Positions 34,675-44,284 are shown, counted from the first letter of the stretch. The stretch is DNA of 64,000 bases from Bradyrhizobium sp. BTAi1 (GCF_000015165.1 NC_009485.1:1178001-1242000); one strand, 5' to 3'. The notes: generated from the sequence alone by a model not told the origin. Numbers and translations: made by a program.

Positions 34675-35506
34675 TGATCGATGCGTTCAGTTCGCCGCCA
34701 TACACGAAGATCGCGGCGATGAAATAGAGGAACACGAGTGCGATGATCACGGAGGCGAGCCCCGCATACATCGTCACGTAATTGTTGGCGAACCGCGCCA
34801 GATACTGGCCGAACACGATGCCCGACACCAGCGAGGCGATGAAGGTGAAGACGATGCCCGGCATGATCTGCATGAAGCTGCGGCGTCCCGCCGGCAGCCA
34901 GGCATGCAGGATGAACAGGGCGACGATCAGGGCGCTGATGGTGATGCCGTAGCGCGAAAGGTTGACGAAGCGCTCATTGGCTTCGACCGCGAGCGGCAGA
35001 TAGCGCCGCGCCGTGGCTAACACCAGCGGGCCCAGCACGATCAGGAACGACATCGCCAGCGCCGTGAAGGCCGCGACCAGCGTATAACCAATCGATTCCA
35101 GCCGCAGCCAATACCAGCGGCGCTGCTCGATGACGCCATAGGCGCGGTTGAGCGCGACCCGCAACGCTTCGACGCCGTTCGAGGCAAAGTAGACCGCGAG
35201 CACGGCGCCGATGGTCAGCGCGTCGGTCCGGGTCGTGGTCAACACGTCGTGGATCTCGCCGGTCAGCGCATCCGCGACCTGGGCTGGCCAGGTTTCCAGC
35301 ATCAAGGTGGCGGCCTGATCGGCGAGCTCCTTGGAGCCGAGGAAGCCGGCGAGAGAGGTCAGGACGATCAGGAACGGAAACAGCGCCATCAGCGTGGACA
35401 GCGCGATATGGCTCGCGATCGCCCAGCCGTCATCGGCGAGGAACGTGTAGAACGCATCCATGACCACGTGGAAGATGTAGCGAAGCGCCTTCACCTGTCC
35501 CTGCAC
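34601..35506 (-). CDS. YihY/BrkB-family membrane protein
   Basis: A 301-residue protein with about six transmembrane helices. The family signature is the ASHIALSTLMALFPFLIVLTS start and the late VSGIVFGQYLARFANNYVTMYAGLASVIIALVFLYFIAAIFVYGGELNA region. BrkB-like proteins are inner-membrane proteins of unsettled function (they were once called RNase BN in error). Its end overlaps the end of the hybrid kinase gene on the other strand by 74 bp, an antisense arrangement in which both coding ends are constrained. Confidence 0.88.
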   Translation of the reverse strand: MQGQVKALRYIFHVVMDAFYTFLADDGWAIASHIALSTLMALFPFLIVLTSLAGFLGSKELADQAATLMLETWPAQVADALTGEIHDVLTTTRTDALTIGAVLAVYFASNGVEALRVALNRAYGVIEQRRWYWLRLESIGYTLVAAFTALAMSFLIVLGPLVLATARRYLPLAVEANERFVNLSRYGITISALIVALFILHAWLPAGRRSFMQIMPGIVFTFIASLVSGIVFGQYLARFANNYVTMYAGLASVIIALVFLYFIAAIFVYGGELNASIIKSRLPRGVSLQEAQSLEPAAKRA

Positions 35507-35624
35507 TCCGCGAAAACAACCGGTCCTCTACAATCCAATAATACGGGCGCAAAAGCCAGAAGTTGCAGCAGCCGGCATCCGATCCGCCATGGCGCTCCCA
35601 GCCGCGCGGTGTTATCTAGCCCCA

Positions 35625-35819
35625 ATGGCTTCACTCCTCGGTAAATTCATCCTTCCTATCGCCATCGGCGCAGTCGCCTTGGTGCTGTTCCTCGGCCTCG
35701 TCAACATGACGCGCGGCGGTTCGCCGAATTTGTCGCAGAAGCTCATGCGCTGGCGGGTGATCCTGCAGTTCGTTGCGGTCGTCATTGCAATGGCGGCCAT
35801 CTGGGCCATGGGACGTTGA
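35625..35819 (+). CDS. Twin-transmembrane-helix small protein (HIG1 family)
   Basis: A 64-residue protein with two hydrophobic helices (residues about 8-26, ILPIAIGAVALVLFLGLV, and about 45-62, ILQFVAVVIAMAAIWAM) joined by NMTRGGSPNLSQKLMRWRV. The pattern, with the SNxxMRxRVxxQ-like loop, matches bacterial HIG1-domain proteins, which in mitochondria assist respiratory complexes. It lies 18 bp upstream of the cobalamin adenosyltransferase gene. The ATG at 35625 is chosen because the family starts just before the first helix. Confidence 0.8.
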   Translation: MASLLGKFILPIAIGAVALVLFLGLVNMTRGGSPNLSQKLMRWRVILQFVAVVIAMAAIWAMGR

Positions 35820-35837
35820 TGGGACGTTGAGAACAAC

Positions 35838-36410
35838 ATGGTAGTCCTTAATCGCATCTACACGCGCACCGGTGACGACGGCACGACCGCGCTTGGCAAT
35901 GGTGAGCGCCGTCCCAAATATGATCTGCGCGTCTCGGCCTATGGAACCGTCGACGAGACCAACGCCGCCATTGGCGTCGCCCGGCTCCATCTCGGCGAAG
36001 CGCCCGAGATCGACGCGATGCTGGGGCTGATCCAGAACGATCTGTTCGACCTCGGTGCGGACCTGGCGGTGCCGCAGCGCGAGGGCAAGGCGGAGCGGCT
36101 GCGCGTCGTCGCCAGCCAGGTCGACCGGCTGGAGCGCGACATCGATGCGCTCAACGAGCGCCTCTCGCCCTTGACCTCGTTCGTGCTCCCGGGCGGAACT
36201 CCGGCGGCGGCGCATCTGCACGTCGCCCGTACCATTTGCCGCAGGGCGGAACGAATGATCGCGGAACTCGCAGGGAGGCCGGACGAGCCCGTCAGCGAGG
36301 CCGCCATCCGCTATATGAACCGGCTGTCGGATTTCCTGTTCGTGGCCAGCCGCGCCGCGAACCGCAACGGCGCAGGTGACGTATTGTGGGTGCCAGGGCA
36401 GAACCGTTAA
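35838..36410 (+). CDS. Cob(I)alamin adenosyltransferase, PduO type
   Basis: A 190-residue enzyme that transfers adenosyl from ATP to cob(I)alamin to give adenosylcobalamin. PduO hallmarks: the ATP-binding N-terminus RIYTRTGDDGTTALGNGER, AYGTVDETNAAIG, SFVLPGGTPAAAHLHVARTICRRAER, and RYMNRLSDFLFVASR near the end. Length matches the family. It follows the small HIG1 protein and precedes the electron-transfer flavoprotein genes, from which it is separated by 117 bp containing no clear terminator. Confidence 0.93.
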   Translation: MVVLNRIYTRTGDDGTTALGNGERRPKYDLRVSAYGTVDETNAAIGVARLHLGEAPEIDAMLGLIQNDLFDLGADLAVPQREGKAERLRVVASQVDRLERDIDALNERLSPLTSFVLPGGTPAAAHLHVARTICRRAERMIAELAGRPDEPVSEAAIRYMNRLSDFLFVASRAANRNGAGDVLWVPGQNR

Positions 36411-36527
36411 CCCGGCGGCGTGCGAGGTTGCTTTTTTCACCCCTCGCGCGTTGACCGGGGGGTACGGGCGCTTTAGGTTCCGCGCCCGAAAGGTCAACCC
36501 CGGACAAATTAGAGCGAAAGAGGATCG

Positions 36528-37277
36528 ATGAAGGTTCTGGTGCCGGTCAAGCGGGTGGTCGATTACAACGTCAAGGTCCGCGTCAAGAGCGACGGATCGG
36601 GCGTTGAGCTCGCCAACGTCAAGATGTCGATGAATCCGTTCGACGAGATCGCCGTTGAGGAAGCGCTGCGGCTGAAGGAAGCCGGCAAGGCGACCGAGGT
36701 GGTGGTGGTCTCGATTGGGCCCGCGCAGGCCTCCGAGACGATCCGCACGGCGCTGGCGATGGGCGCCGATCGCGGCATCCTGGTCAAGGCCGAGGGCAAT
36801 GTGGAACCGCTGGCGGTGGCCAAGATCCTCAAATCGGTCGCCCAGGAGGAACAGCCCGGACTGATCATCCTCGGCAAGCAGGCGATCGACGACGATTCGA
36901 ACCAGACCGGCCAAATGCTGGCGGCGCTGCTCGGCTGGGCGCAGGCGACCTTCGCCTCCAAGCTCGAGGTCGACGGCTCGGACTTCAAGGTCACCCGCGA
37001 GGTCGATGGCGGCCTGCAGACCGTGAAGCTCAAGGGACCGGCGATCGTCACCACCGATCTGCGCCTCAATGAGCCGCGCTACGCCTCGCTGCCGAACATC
37101 ATGAAGGCGAAGAAGAAGCCGATCGCCGAGAAGACCGCCGCCGATACCGGCGTCGATCTCACGCCGCGTCTCGAGATCCTCAAGACCACCGAGCCGGCAG
37201 GCCGCAAGGCCGGCGTCAAGGTCAAGGACGTCGCCGAGCTCGTCAACAAACTCAAGACCGAGGCGGGGGTGCTCTGA
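36528..37277 (+). CDS. etfB: Electron transfer flavoprotein subunit beta
   Basis: A 249-residue EtfB, binding AMP and helping pass electrons from acyl-CoA dehydrogenases to ETF-quinone oxidoreductase. Signature pieces: [20 protein letters not shown], the [17 protein letters not shown] segment, [22 protein letters not shown], and the EtfB motif [36 protein letters not shown] precedes the start. Its stop overlaps the etfA start (ATGG at 37277), so the two subunits are made together. Confidence 0.96.
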   Translation: MKVLVPVKRVVDYNVKVRVKSDGSGVELANVKMSMNPFDEIAVEEALRLKEAGKATEVVVVSIGPAQASETIRTALAMGADRGILVKAEGNVEPLAVAKILKSVAQEEQPGLIILGKQAIDDDSNQTGQMLAALLGWAQATFASKLEVDGSDFKVTREVDGGLQTVKLKGPAIVTTDLRLNEPRYASLPNIMKAKKKPIAEKTAADTGVDLTPRLEILKTTEPAGRKAGVKVKDVAELVNKLKTEAGVL

Positions 37278-38221
37278 TGGCCACGCTGCTGATTGCCGAA
37301 CACGACAATGCCGGGATCAAGGACGCGACCAACAAGGCGCTGACGGCGGCCACAGCCCTCGGCGCCGATGTCGACGTGCTGGTCGCGGGCCAGGGCGCCA
37401 AGGGTGCTGCGGAAGCTGCCGCCAAGCTCGCCGGCGTCAAGAAGGTGCTGCTGGCTGATGACGCGGCCTATGCGCATGATCTCGCCGAGCCGCTCGCCGA
37501 CCTCGTCGTCAAGCTCGCCGCGACCTACGATGCGATCGTCGCGCCCGCGACCTCGCGCTTCAAGAACGTGATGCCGCGCATCGCCGCTCTGCTCGACGTG
37601 ATGCAGGTGTCGGAGATCATCAAGGTCGTCGCGCCCGACACGTTCGAGCGGCCGATCTATGCCGGCAACGCGATCCAGACCGTGAAGTCGAAGGACGCCA
37701 AGAAGGTCATCACCGTGCGCACCTCGACCTTCGCCGCTGCCGGCGAGGGTGGCAGCGCGTCAGTCGAGACCGTCGCGGCGGCCGGCGATCCGGCGCTGTC
37801 GAGCTTCCTCGGCGAGGAGGTCGCCAAGAGCGACCGGCCCGAGCTGACCTCAGCCAAGATCATCGTCTCCGGCGGCCGCGCGATGCAGAGCCGCGAGAAC
37901 TTCGCCAAATACATCGAGCCGCTCGCCGACAAGCTCGGCGCCGGCGTCGGCGCCTCGCGCGCCGCGGTCGATGCCGGCTATGCGCCGAACGATTGGCAGG
38001 TCGGCCAGACCGGCAAGGTCGTGGCTCCGGAGCTGTATGTGGCCGTCGGCATTTCCGGCGCGATCCAGCATCTCGCCGGCATGAAGGACTCCAAGGTGAT
38101 CGTCGCCATCAACAAGGATGAAGATGCGCCGATCTTCCAGGTGGCCGATTATGGCCTGGTGGCGGACCTCTACCAGGCGGTTCCCGAACTGACCGACGCG
38201 CTCGGCAAGCTCGGTAAGTAA
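37277..38221 (+). CDS. etfA: Electron transfer flavoprotein subunit alpha
   Basis: A 314-residue EtfA carrying FAD in its C-terminal domain: the FAD motif is [12 protein letters not shown] followed by [30 protein letters not shown] and [22 protein letters not shown]. With EtfB it forms the soluble heterodimer that accepts electrons from fatty-acid and amino-acid dehydrogenases. It starts at the EtfB stop. A hairpin follows the gene, before the dehydrogenase. Confidence 0.96.
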   Translation: MATLLIAEHDNAGIKDATNKALTAATALGADVDVLVAGQGAKGAAEAAAKLAGVKKVLLADDAAYAHDLAEPLADLVVKLAATYDAIVAPATSRFKNVMPRIAALLDVMQVSEIIKVVAPDTFERPIYAGNAIQTVKSKDAKKVITVRTSTFAAAGEGGSASVETVAAAGDPALSSFLGEEVAKSDRPELTSAKIIVSGGRAMQSRENFAKYIEPLADKLGAGVGASRAAVDAGYAPNDWQVGQTGKVVAPELYVAVGISGAIQHLAGMKDSKVIVAINKDEDAPIFQVADYGLVADLYQAVPELTDALGKLGK

Positions 38222-38229
38222 CGCTTGTG

Positions 38230-38262
38230 ACACCGGCCGCATGGGACCTCGGCGGCCGGTGT
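38230..38262 (+). terminator. Hairpin after etfA (terminator or attenuator)
   Basis: ACACCGGCCGC and GCGGCCGGTGT form a perfect 11-base stem with an 11-base loop, 9 bases after the etfA stop. The following TCTCACTTCT is only partly T-rich, so it may reduce rather than stop read-through into the dehydrogenase gene 58 bp on. It could also protect the etfBA mRNA 3' end. Confidence 0.55.
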
Positions 38263-38319
38263 TCTCACTTCTAGGGCATGGACGGACGCAGATGGCGCGC
38301 CGTTCCGGTGGATGACAAC

Positions 38320-39198
38320 ATGGCTCAGATCAACAAGCTCGGTGTGATCGGCGCGGGACAGATGGGCAACGGCATCGCGCATGTTGCCGCCCTGGCCGGG
38401 CTCGACGTGGTGCTCAACGACGTCACCTCCGACCGGTTGAAATCGGGCATGGCGACAATCAATGGCAACCTGACCCGCCAGGTGGCCAAGAAGGTCATTT
38501 CCGACGAGGCGCGCAGCAAGGCGCTGAACCATATCTCGCTCGCCGACAGCCTCGACGGCCTCGCCGATTGCGATCTGGTCATCGAGACCGCGATCGAAAA
38601 GGAAGACGTCAAGCGCAAGATCTTCCATGACCTCTGCGCGGTCCTGAAGCCGGAGGCGCTGATCGCCTCCAACACCTCGTCGATCTCGATCACGCGGCTT
38701 GCCGCCTGCACCGACCGGCCCGAGCGCTTCATCGGCATTCATTTCATGAATCCGGTTCCGCTGATGGAGCTGGTTGAGCTCATCCGCGGCATCGCCACCG
38801 ACGACACGACCTTCGAGGCGGCCAAGGAGTTCGTCGGCCGGCTCGGCAAGCAGATCGCGGTGTCCGAGGACTTCCCGGCGTTCATCGTCAACCGTATCCT
38901 GCTGCCGATGATCAACGAGGCGATCTACACGCTGTATGAGGGCGTCGGCAATGTCGAGGCGATCGATGCGGCGATGAAGCTCGGCGCGCATCATCCGATG
39001 GGCCCGCTGGAGCTGGCCGATTTCATCGGCCTCGATACCTGCCTGTCGATCATGCAGGTGCTGCATGAGGGGCTGGCGGATTCCAAGTACCGGCCGTGCC
39101 CGCTGCTGGTGAAATATGTCGAGGCCGGCTGGCTCGGCCGCAAGACGCAGCGCGGCTTCTACGATTATCGCGGGCCCAAGCCGGTCCCGACGCGCTGA
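38320..39198 (+). CDS. hbd: 3-hydroxybutyryl-CoA dehydrogenase
   Basis: A 292-residue NAD(P)-dependent dehydrogenase that interconverts 3-hydroxyacyl-CoA and acetoacetyl-CoA. N-terminal Rossmann motif GVIGAGQMGNGIAHVAALAG, catalytic region LIASNTSSISITRLA with FIGIHFMNPVPLMELVE (active His and Asn), and C-terminal GAHHPMGPLELADFIGLDTCL and GRKTQRGFYDY. The ATG at 38320 is chosen; an upstream in-frame ATG at 38278 would sit inside the leader after the hairpin. Together with etfBA it suggests a fatty-acid or PHB module. Confidence 0.93.
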   Translation: MAQINKLGVIGAGQMGNGIAHVAALAGLDVVLNDVTSDRLKSGMATINGNLTRQVAKKVISDEARSKALNHISLADSLDGLADCDLVIETAIEKEDVKRKIFHDLCAVLKPEALIASNTSSISITRLAACTDRPERFIGIHFMNPVPLMELVELIRGIATDDTTFEAAKEFVGRLGKQIAVSEDFPAFIVNRILLPMINEAIYTLYEGVGNVEAIDAAMKLGAHHPMGPLELADFIGLDTCLSIMQVLHEGLADSKYRPCPLLVKYVEAGWLGRKTQRGFYDYRGPKPVPTR

Positions 39199-39283
39199 CC
39201 GCACAACCCCGCGTTGGATAGGCCAATCGATACGCTTCGTTAAGGCTGCCGGGTTAGAGTGCCCGTAACGAGGGTATAAGCGT

Positions 39284-39481
39284 ATGGATATGAGCTTGGT
39301 GGCTGCGGCCCTGGCGCAGCAAGCGAGTGCAACTCAGCAGCAGGTCGCCACGACCGTGCTGAAGCAGAACCTGAATGCGCAGAAGGATGCCGTCCTGACC
39401 CTGCTCGGTGGTGCGCAGCAGACGCTGTCGCTCGCCAATGTCGGCCCCGGCGTCGGCGGCAATCTCAACATCGCCGCCTGA
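39284..39481 (+). CDS. Small YjfB-like putative motility protein
   Basis: A 65-residue protein starting MDMSLVAAALAQQASATQQQ and ending NVGPGVGGNLNIAA. The helical first half with VATTVLKQNLNAQKDAVLTLLGG matches small YjfB_motility family proteins (PF14070), which are found in flagellated bacteria with no proven function. GAGGG precedes the start by about 12 bases. It stands alone between the dehydrogenase and the convergent tlpA. Confidence 0.7.
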   Translation: MDMSLVAAALAQQASATQQQVATTVLKQNLNAQKDAVLTLLGGAQQTLSLANVGPGVGGNLNIAA

Positions 39482-39572
39482 GCTCGATTCAGCCAACCAA
39501 TCAGGTGCTCGTCATGCCGGAACAAGCTGGGCGATGACGACCTGGGAATGGCCTCGCGCAAAAGGCCGAGTG

Positions 39573-40262
39573 TCAGAGTCCTGCCGCCGCCTTCGCCGTG
39601 ATGGCCTGGATCAGCTTGACCGCATCGGCGCTGTCCCATTCGGCGGGGCCTGCGATGGTCGCGATCTCGCAGCCATGGCCGTCGACCAGCACCGAGGTTG
39701 GCATGCCCAAGGCGCGGCCCACCGCCTTCAGGTCCTGGAACACCTTGGCCTTCTGGTCGCTGAAATAGGCCAGCTGCGTCAGCTTGGCCTCGGTCAGGAA
39801 GGCCTTCGGCTTCTCCGGGTCGCGGGTGTCGATGTTGACCGCGACCACCTGGAAGGCGTCGCTGCCGAGCTTGGCCTGCAGCCCGTCCAGCGCCGGCATC
39901 TCCTTGCGGCACGGCACGCACCAGGTCGCCCACAGGTTCAATAGCACCGTCCTGCCGCGGAAGTCGGACAGTTTCTTCGGCGCGCCCGTCCCATCCTCGA
40001 AAGCGAGATCCGGCAACCGCAGCGGCGCGGAGGCCGGCGTCAGCGCCGCGACCTCGCCCTTGATCAGCGGCGCGATCCGCTTGGCTGTCGCGACCGCCGC
40101 TTCGCAGGCCTGGTCGCCCGCCGGACGGCCCTTCAGCAGCCCGCCAAACGCCATGGCCGCCACACCGGCGACGGCGACCACCGTGATGGCGGCTGCGGCC
40201 AGCAGCGTTTTCCGCGATCCAGCGGGGCGGGCAGGGGACGGCTCTGGCTTATCGTTTGTCAT
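39573..40262 (-). CDS. tlpA: Thiol:disulfide interchange protein TlpA
   Basis: A 229-residue membrane-anchored thioredoxin-like protein. A basic N-terminus and one helix (about residues 19-42) anchor it, and the thioredoxin domain faces the periplasm with WCVPC (Cys115, Cys118). In Bradyrhizobium TlpA reduces copper-site cysteines during cytochrome aa3 oxidase assembly. The start at 40262 fits the family; the frame opens to 40340, but that part would overlap the argH promoter. It is divergent from argH, which matches my memory of Bradyrhizobium gene order. Confidence 0.92.
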   Translation of the reverse strand: MTNDKPEPSPARPAGSRKTLLAAAAITVVAVAGVAAMAFGGLLKGRPAGDQACEAAVATAKRIAPLIKGEVAALTPASAPLRLPDLAFEDGTGAPKKLSDFRGRTVLLNLWATWCVPCRKEMPALDGLQAKLGSDAFQVVAVNIDTRDPEKPKAFLTEAKLTQLAYFSDQKAKVFQDLKAVGRALGMPTSVLVDGHGCEIATIAGPAEWDSADAVKLIQAITAKAAAGL

Positions 40263-40358
40263 CTCGGGTCGGTTGCGGCTATCAGAGGCGCGAATTTGCG
40301 GGGCACTGCACGATGTGTCCCATCCTTTGGCGATCAGCAAGGCTTAAGAGCGGCAGGC

Positions 40359-41750
40359 ATGAGCAACAAGATGTGGGGTGGCCGGTTCTCGGAGCGTCCC
40401 GACGAGATCATGGAGGACATCAACGTCTCGATTGACGTCGATCGCCACCTCTACGCGCAGGATATTGCCGCCTCCAAGGCGCACGCCGCCATGCTCGCCG
40501 CCCAGGGCATCATCACCGCGAGTGATGCGAAAAATATCGGCAAGGGTCTAGACACGATCCTGTCAGAGATCACCAAGGGGGCGTTCGAGTTCAAGCGGGC
40601 GCTCGAGGACATTCACATGAATGTCGAGAGCCGGCTCGGCGAGCTGATCGGCCCGGCCGCCGGCCGCCTGCACACCGCGCGCTCGCGCAACGACCAGGTC
40701 GCGACCGATTTCCGCCTGTACGTGCGCGACACGATCGACGACATCGACGCCGCGCTGGCCGCCTATCAGCACGCGCTGGCGTCTCGCGCGCTCGACCATG
40801 CCGGCACCGTGATGCCCGGCTTCACCCATCTGCAGACGGCACAGCCGGTCACCTTCGGCCACCATCTGCTGGCCTATGTCGAGATGGCCGGCCGCGACCG
40901 CGGCCGCTTTGCCGACGCCCGCAAGCGGCTCAATGAATCCCCGCTCGGCGCCGCCGCGCTGGCCGGGACCTCGTTCCCGATCGACCGCCACGCCACAGCG
41001 GAGGCGCTCGGCTTCGAGCGCCCGATGGCCAATTCGCTCGACGCCGTCTCCGACCGCGATTTCGTGCTGGAAACGCTCTCCGCCGCCTCGATCTGCGCCG
41101 TGCATCTGTCGCGCTTCGCCGAGGAGATCGTGATCTGGACCTCGCCTTTGGTCGGCCTGATCAAGCTGTCGGACAAGTTCACCACCGGCTCCTCGATCAT
41201 GCCGCAGAAGCGCAATCCGGACGCCGCCGAGCTGGTGCGCGCCAAGACCGGCCGGGTGATCGGCGCGCTGAACGCGCTCCTGATCGTGATGAAGGGCCTG
41301 CCGCTCGCCTATCAGAAGGACATGCAGGAGGATAAGCAGGGCGCGATGGAGGCTTTTGCCGCGCTGTCGCTCGCCATCCGCGCCATGACCGGCATGGCGC
41401 TTGATCTGGTGCCGGACGAGGCCCGCATGAAGGCCGCCGCCGGCGAGGGCTATGCCACCGCCACCGACCTCGCCGACTGGCTGGTGCGCACGCTGAAGAT
41501 GCCGTTCCGCGAGGCCCATCACGTCACCGGGCGGATCGTGGCGCTGGCGTCGAAGCAGGGCGTCGCCTTGCACGAGCTGCCGCTATCGGCGATGCAGCAG
41601 GTCGAGCCGAAGATCACGGCCGACGTGCTCGGCGTGCTCTCGGTGGAGTCGTCGGTGAAGAGCCGCACCAGCTTCGGCGGCACCGCGCCGAAGAACGTCG
41701 CGAGCCAGGCCAAGGGCTGGCTGAAGCGGCTGGAAAAACAGCGAAAGTAG
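40359..41750 (+). CDS. argH: Argininosuccinate lyase
   Basis: A 463-residue enzyme of the fumarase/aspartase superfamily, splitting argininosuccinate to arginine and fumarate. It starts [20 protein letters not shown] and has [38 protein letters not shown], and the superfamily signature [15 protein letters not shown] with the catalytic Ser loop. Length equals the family. It is probably the first gene of an argH-lptM-lysA run. Confidence 0.96.
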   Translation: MSNKMWGGRFSERPDEIMEDINVSIDVDRHLYAQDIAASKAHAAMLAAQGIITASDAKNIGKGLDTILSEITKGAFEFKRALEDIHMNVESRLGELIGPAAGRLHTARSRNDQVATDFRLYVRDTIDDIDAALAAYQHALASRALDHAGTVMPGFTHLQTAQPVTFGHHLLAYVEMAGRDRGRFADARKRLNESPLGAAALAGTSFPIDRHATAEALGFERPMANSLDAVSDRDFVLETLSAASICAVHLSRFAEEIVIWTSPLVGLIKLSDKFTTGSSIMPQKRNPDAAELVRAKTGRVIGALNALLIVMKGLPLAYQKDMQEDKQGAMEAFAALSLAIRAMTGMALDLVPDEARMKAAAGEGYATATDLADWLVRTLKMPFREAHHVTGRIVALASKQGVALHELPLSAMQQVEPKITADVLGVLSVESSVKSRTSFGGTAPKNVASQAKGWLKRLEKQRK

Positions 41751-41833
41751 GGCCGCTGTCCGAAATTTGACCGGACCGGCGTGGCTCCCCGGCACTCGCC
41801 ACGTCCGGTCAATCTCTGTATGGTGCAGCCCGC

Positions 41834-42127
41834 ATGGGGATCTCACACGTGAATCGCAGTCGCCGTCCGATGTCCAAAGCCTGGCCTCTCCTTGTGGCCG
41901 GGGCCGCCGCCCTGTCGCTCGCCGCCTGCGGGCGCAAGGGCCCGTTGGACCTGCCGGCGAACTCGCCGCCCGCGCCGCAAATGTCGGCTGCCCCCGCCGA
42001 CACCGCGACCGAGACCGCCAACAAGCCGGGCCTGTTCAACTCCGGCTACGGCACCGACGCCGGCCCCGCCGCCTCCCGCGGCACCAAGAAACCCTTCATC
42101 CTCGACCCGCTGCTGGACAGCAAATAG
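41834..42127 (+). CDS. lptM: Small lipoprotein LptM-like
   Basis: A 97-residue lipoprotein precursor. The lipobox is AALSLAACGRKGPLDLP, with the Cys lipidated and the GRKGPL stretch typical of LptM (YifL), which assists LptD assembly in the outer membrane. In Bradyrhizobium it lies between argH and lysA, as here. The start at 41834 gives a long basic n-region; MSKAWPL at 41870 is a possible shorter start. The mature part is Pro/Ala-rich and low in structure. Confidence 0.85.
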   Translation: MGISHVNRSRRPMSKAWPLLVAGAAALSLAACGRKGPLDLPANSPPAPQMSAAPADTATETANKPGLFNSGYGTDAGPAASRGTKKPFILDPLLDSK

Positions 42128-42157
42128 GGGCAAACTCCGCTCGATCCGCCGTCGCTG

Positions 42158-42318
42158 CCACCCTCCCCTGGAGGGGCAGGGTCGCCTTGCGTGGAGCGCA
42201 GCGAGACGCGAGGCGGGGTGATCTCTCCACGGCCACCGCCTTCGCGGCATCACCTCACCCCGGCGCACGCCGCTGACGCGCCGTGCCCCGACCCTCCCTC
42301 TCCAGGGGGAGGGGGTGG
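42158..42318. repeat. Long inverted-repeat element between lptM and lysA
   Basis: The ends CCACCCTCCCCTGGAGGGGC... and ...CCTCTCCAGGGGGAGGGGGTGG are near-perfect inverted copies bounding about 160 bases whose interior is also partly self-complementary (GAGACGCGAGG...). It can fold into one large stem. Elements of this look are dispersed between genes in Bradyrhizobium. It encodes nothing and could act on mRNA stability between the two genes. Confidence 0.65.
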
Positions 42319-42404
42319 CCGCGTCAATTGACAATCCGCTCCATTTCCCGGCAATTCGCCGCCACAATCACTTCATCTCGTAGCCCCGCGCGCGGACCAG
42401 ACCC

Positions 42405-43670
42405 ATGAACCATTTCGACTACCGCGACGGCGTGCTGCACGCCGAGGCCGTCAATCTCGCCGGGCTCGCCGCCCAGGTCGGCACGCCGTTCTACTGCTAC
42501 TCCACCGCCACTTTGGAGCGGCACTATCGCGTGTTCGCCGAGGCCTTCACCGGCCAGGACGTGCTGATCTGCTACGCGATGAAGGCCAATTCCAACCAGT
42601 CGGTGCTGCGCACCCTGGCCAAGCTCGGCGCCGGCGCCGACGTCGTCTCCGGCGGCGAACTGAAGCGCGCGCTGGCGGCCGGCATCCCCGCGCGCAAGAT
42701 CGTGTTCTCCGGCGTCGGCAAGACCGAGGCCGAGCTGCGCGCCGCGCTCGCGGCCGACATCCACTGCCTCAATATCGAGTCCGAGCCGGAGCTCGACCTC
42801 CTGGCGCGGCTTGCCAATGAGACTGGCCACACCGCCCGCATCTCGGTGCGCGTCAATCCGGACGTCGATGCCGGCACGCACGCCAAGATCTCGACCGGCA
42901 AGTCGGAGAACAAGTTCGGCATTCCCTTGGAGCACGCCCGCAAGGTCTACGCCCGCGCCGCCAAGATGAAGGGCATCGAGGTCACCGGCGTCGACGTCCA
43001 TATCGGCAGCCAGATCACCGATCTCGGCCCCATGGAGACTGCCTTCCGCATCCTCGCCGAGTTCGTGCAGACGCTGCGCGCCGACGGCCACACGATCAGC
43101 CACGTCGATTTCGGCGGCGGCCTCGGCATCCCCTATCACATGGACCGCGCGGTGCCGCCGGAGCCCGCCGCCTATGCCGCGATGGTCAAGCGCGTCTCGC
43201 ACAATCTCGGCTGCACGCTGATGTTCGAGCCCGGCCGCATGATTGTCGGCAATGCTGGCATCCTCGTCGCCAAGGTGATCTATGTGAAGCATGGCGAAGC
43301 CAAGAACTTCGTCATCATCGACGCCGCGATGAACGATCTGATCCGCCCGACGCTCTACGAGGCGCATCACGATATCCTGCCCGTGATCCAGCCCGCGCCG
43401 AATGCGCCCGCATTCGTGGCCGACGTCGTCGGCCCGGTCTGCGAAAGCGGCGACTACCTCGCGCTCGACCGCACGCTGCCCGAGCCCCGGCCGGGCGACC
43501 TCCTCGCCATCATGACATCAGGTGCCTACGGCGCCGTGCAGGCCTGCACCTACAACACCCGCGCTTTGGTACCGGAGGTTCTGGTCAAGGGCGACCAGTC
43601 CGCCGTGATCCGCCCGCGCATCGAGGTCGAGCAGCTGATCGCGATGGATACGCCGGCGCCGTGGCTGTGA
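42405..43670 (+). CDS. lysA: Diaminopimelate decarboxylase
   Basis: A 421-residue PLP enzyme making lysine from meso-diaminopimelate. It starts MNHFDYRDGVLHAEAVNLAG. The PLP lysine is in CYAMKANSNQSVLRTLAKLGAG, HIGSQI and the GGGLGIPY phosphate-binding loop follow, and the substrate Cys/Glu motif is VGPVCESGDYLA. The last 501 bases (43170-43670) recur at 48717-49217. This copy is full length and is the functional gene. Confidence 0.96.
   Translation: MNHFDYRDGVLHAEAVNLAGLAAQVGTPFYCYSTATLERHYRVFAEAFTGQDVLICYAMKANSNQSVLRTLAKLGAGADVVSGGELKRALAAGIPARKIVFSGVGKTEAELRAALAADIHCLNIESEPELDLLARLANETGHTARISVRVNPDVDAGTHAKISTGKSENKFGIPLEHARKVYARAAKMKGIEVTGVDVHIGSQITDLGPMETAFRILAEFVQTLRADGHTISHVDFGGGLGIPYHMDRAVPPEPAAYAAMVKRVSHNLGCTLMFEPGRMIVGNAGILVAKVIYVKHGEAKNFVIIDAAMNDLIRPTLYEAHHDILPVIQPAPNAPAFVADVVGPVCESGDYLALDRTLPEPRPGDLLAIMTSGAYGAVQACTYNTRALVPEVLVKGDQSAVIRPRIEVEQLIAMDTPAPWL
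43170..43670 (+). repeat. Direct repeat, left copy (3' end of lysA)
   Basis: These 501 bases are repeated colinearly, without insertions or deletions, at 48717-49217 (offset 5547). The copies differ at scattered, mostly third-codon, positions, so they are not a recent exact duplication. They flank a 5.0-kb segment of accessory genes. Confidence 0.9.
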
Positions 43671-43676
43671 GTGCGA

Positions 43677-43974
43677 TCAATCGAACAGATCGGGCCTGAT
43701 CTCGCGCGAGTGGTGCAGGATCACGCGGATCACAACGCCGTCTGGATCTTCGGTATAGAACACGATATGCGCCTGGAACCGAAACCTCCGGTGCCCGGGC
43801 GCGATATCGCTCACGCTGGCACCGATCCGCGGAAAATTCGCCAGCAGATCGAACGTGCGCTCAAGGCCCGCGTGATAGGCGTCGGCTTGGTTACGTACCG
43901 AAGGTGCTGTTCGTATAGTCGTAGATATCAAGCAGATCAGCCTTGGCACGGGCTGAGAGCTTGAACTCAGCCGC
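43677..43974 (-). pseudogene. ParE/RelE-family toxin, broken
   Basis: Two frames together give a ParE-like toxin: LSARAKADLLDIYDYT in one, then QADAYHAGLERTFDLLANFP and VFYTEDPDGVVIRVILHHSREI in the other. The first frame stops at TAA (43891-43893) just after FGT, so a one-base shift near 43890-43900 breaks it. In addition no ATG, GTG or TTG precedes AEFKLSARAK in the right frame; GCG stands where a start would be. It sits 6 bp from the lysA stop, convergent. It is probably inactive. Confidence 0.75.
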
Positions 43975-44173
43975 GGCGAGCCGCGACGCGCCGTTGTGCC
44001 TCGGCGCGAATATCGCTCATGGTCGAGCTGGTGATACGCTGGCAATCGGGATGCTGCAGCACTTCGCGGTAGCGCGCGAGCTGCTCCTCGCGGCTCAAAG
44101 CCCGCCATTCGGCAAGCTCGGCTTCGCTCGGCGGCAGCGCGGAAGGCATCGCACGGGTGGTTGCATCAGTCAT
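43967..44173 (-). CDS. Putative antitoxin of the broken ParE-like toxin
   Basis: A 68-residue intact protein starting MTDATTRAMPSALPPSEAEL and ending VAARRG, acidic then basic. The stop overlaps the start region of the toxin remnant by about 8 bases, the usual antitoxin-toxin order. It does not show a clear ribbon-helix-helix or Phd motif, so the call rests mainly on position and size. With the toxin dead it may be a relic still open by chance or keeping its own promoter activity. Confidence 0.55.
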   Translation of the reverse strand: MTDATTRAMPSALPPSEAELAEWRALSREEQLARYREVLQHPDCQRITSSTMSDIRAEAQRRVAARRG

Positions 44174-44284
44174 ACCCGCAAAATAACACGGGTCACCGGC
44201 ACATGCGAGGGGGTGTTCCGGTCTGTCGCTTGGCGACAAGCGGACCCAGGCCAAAGGCCCAGGACCTCGCGGCGACATTGGAGG

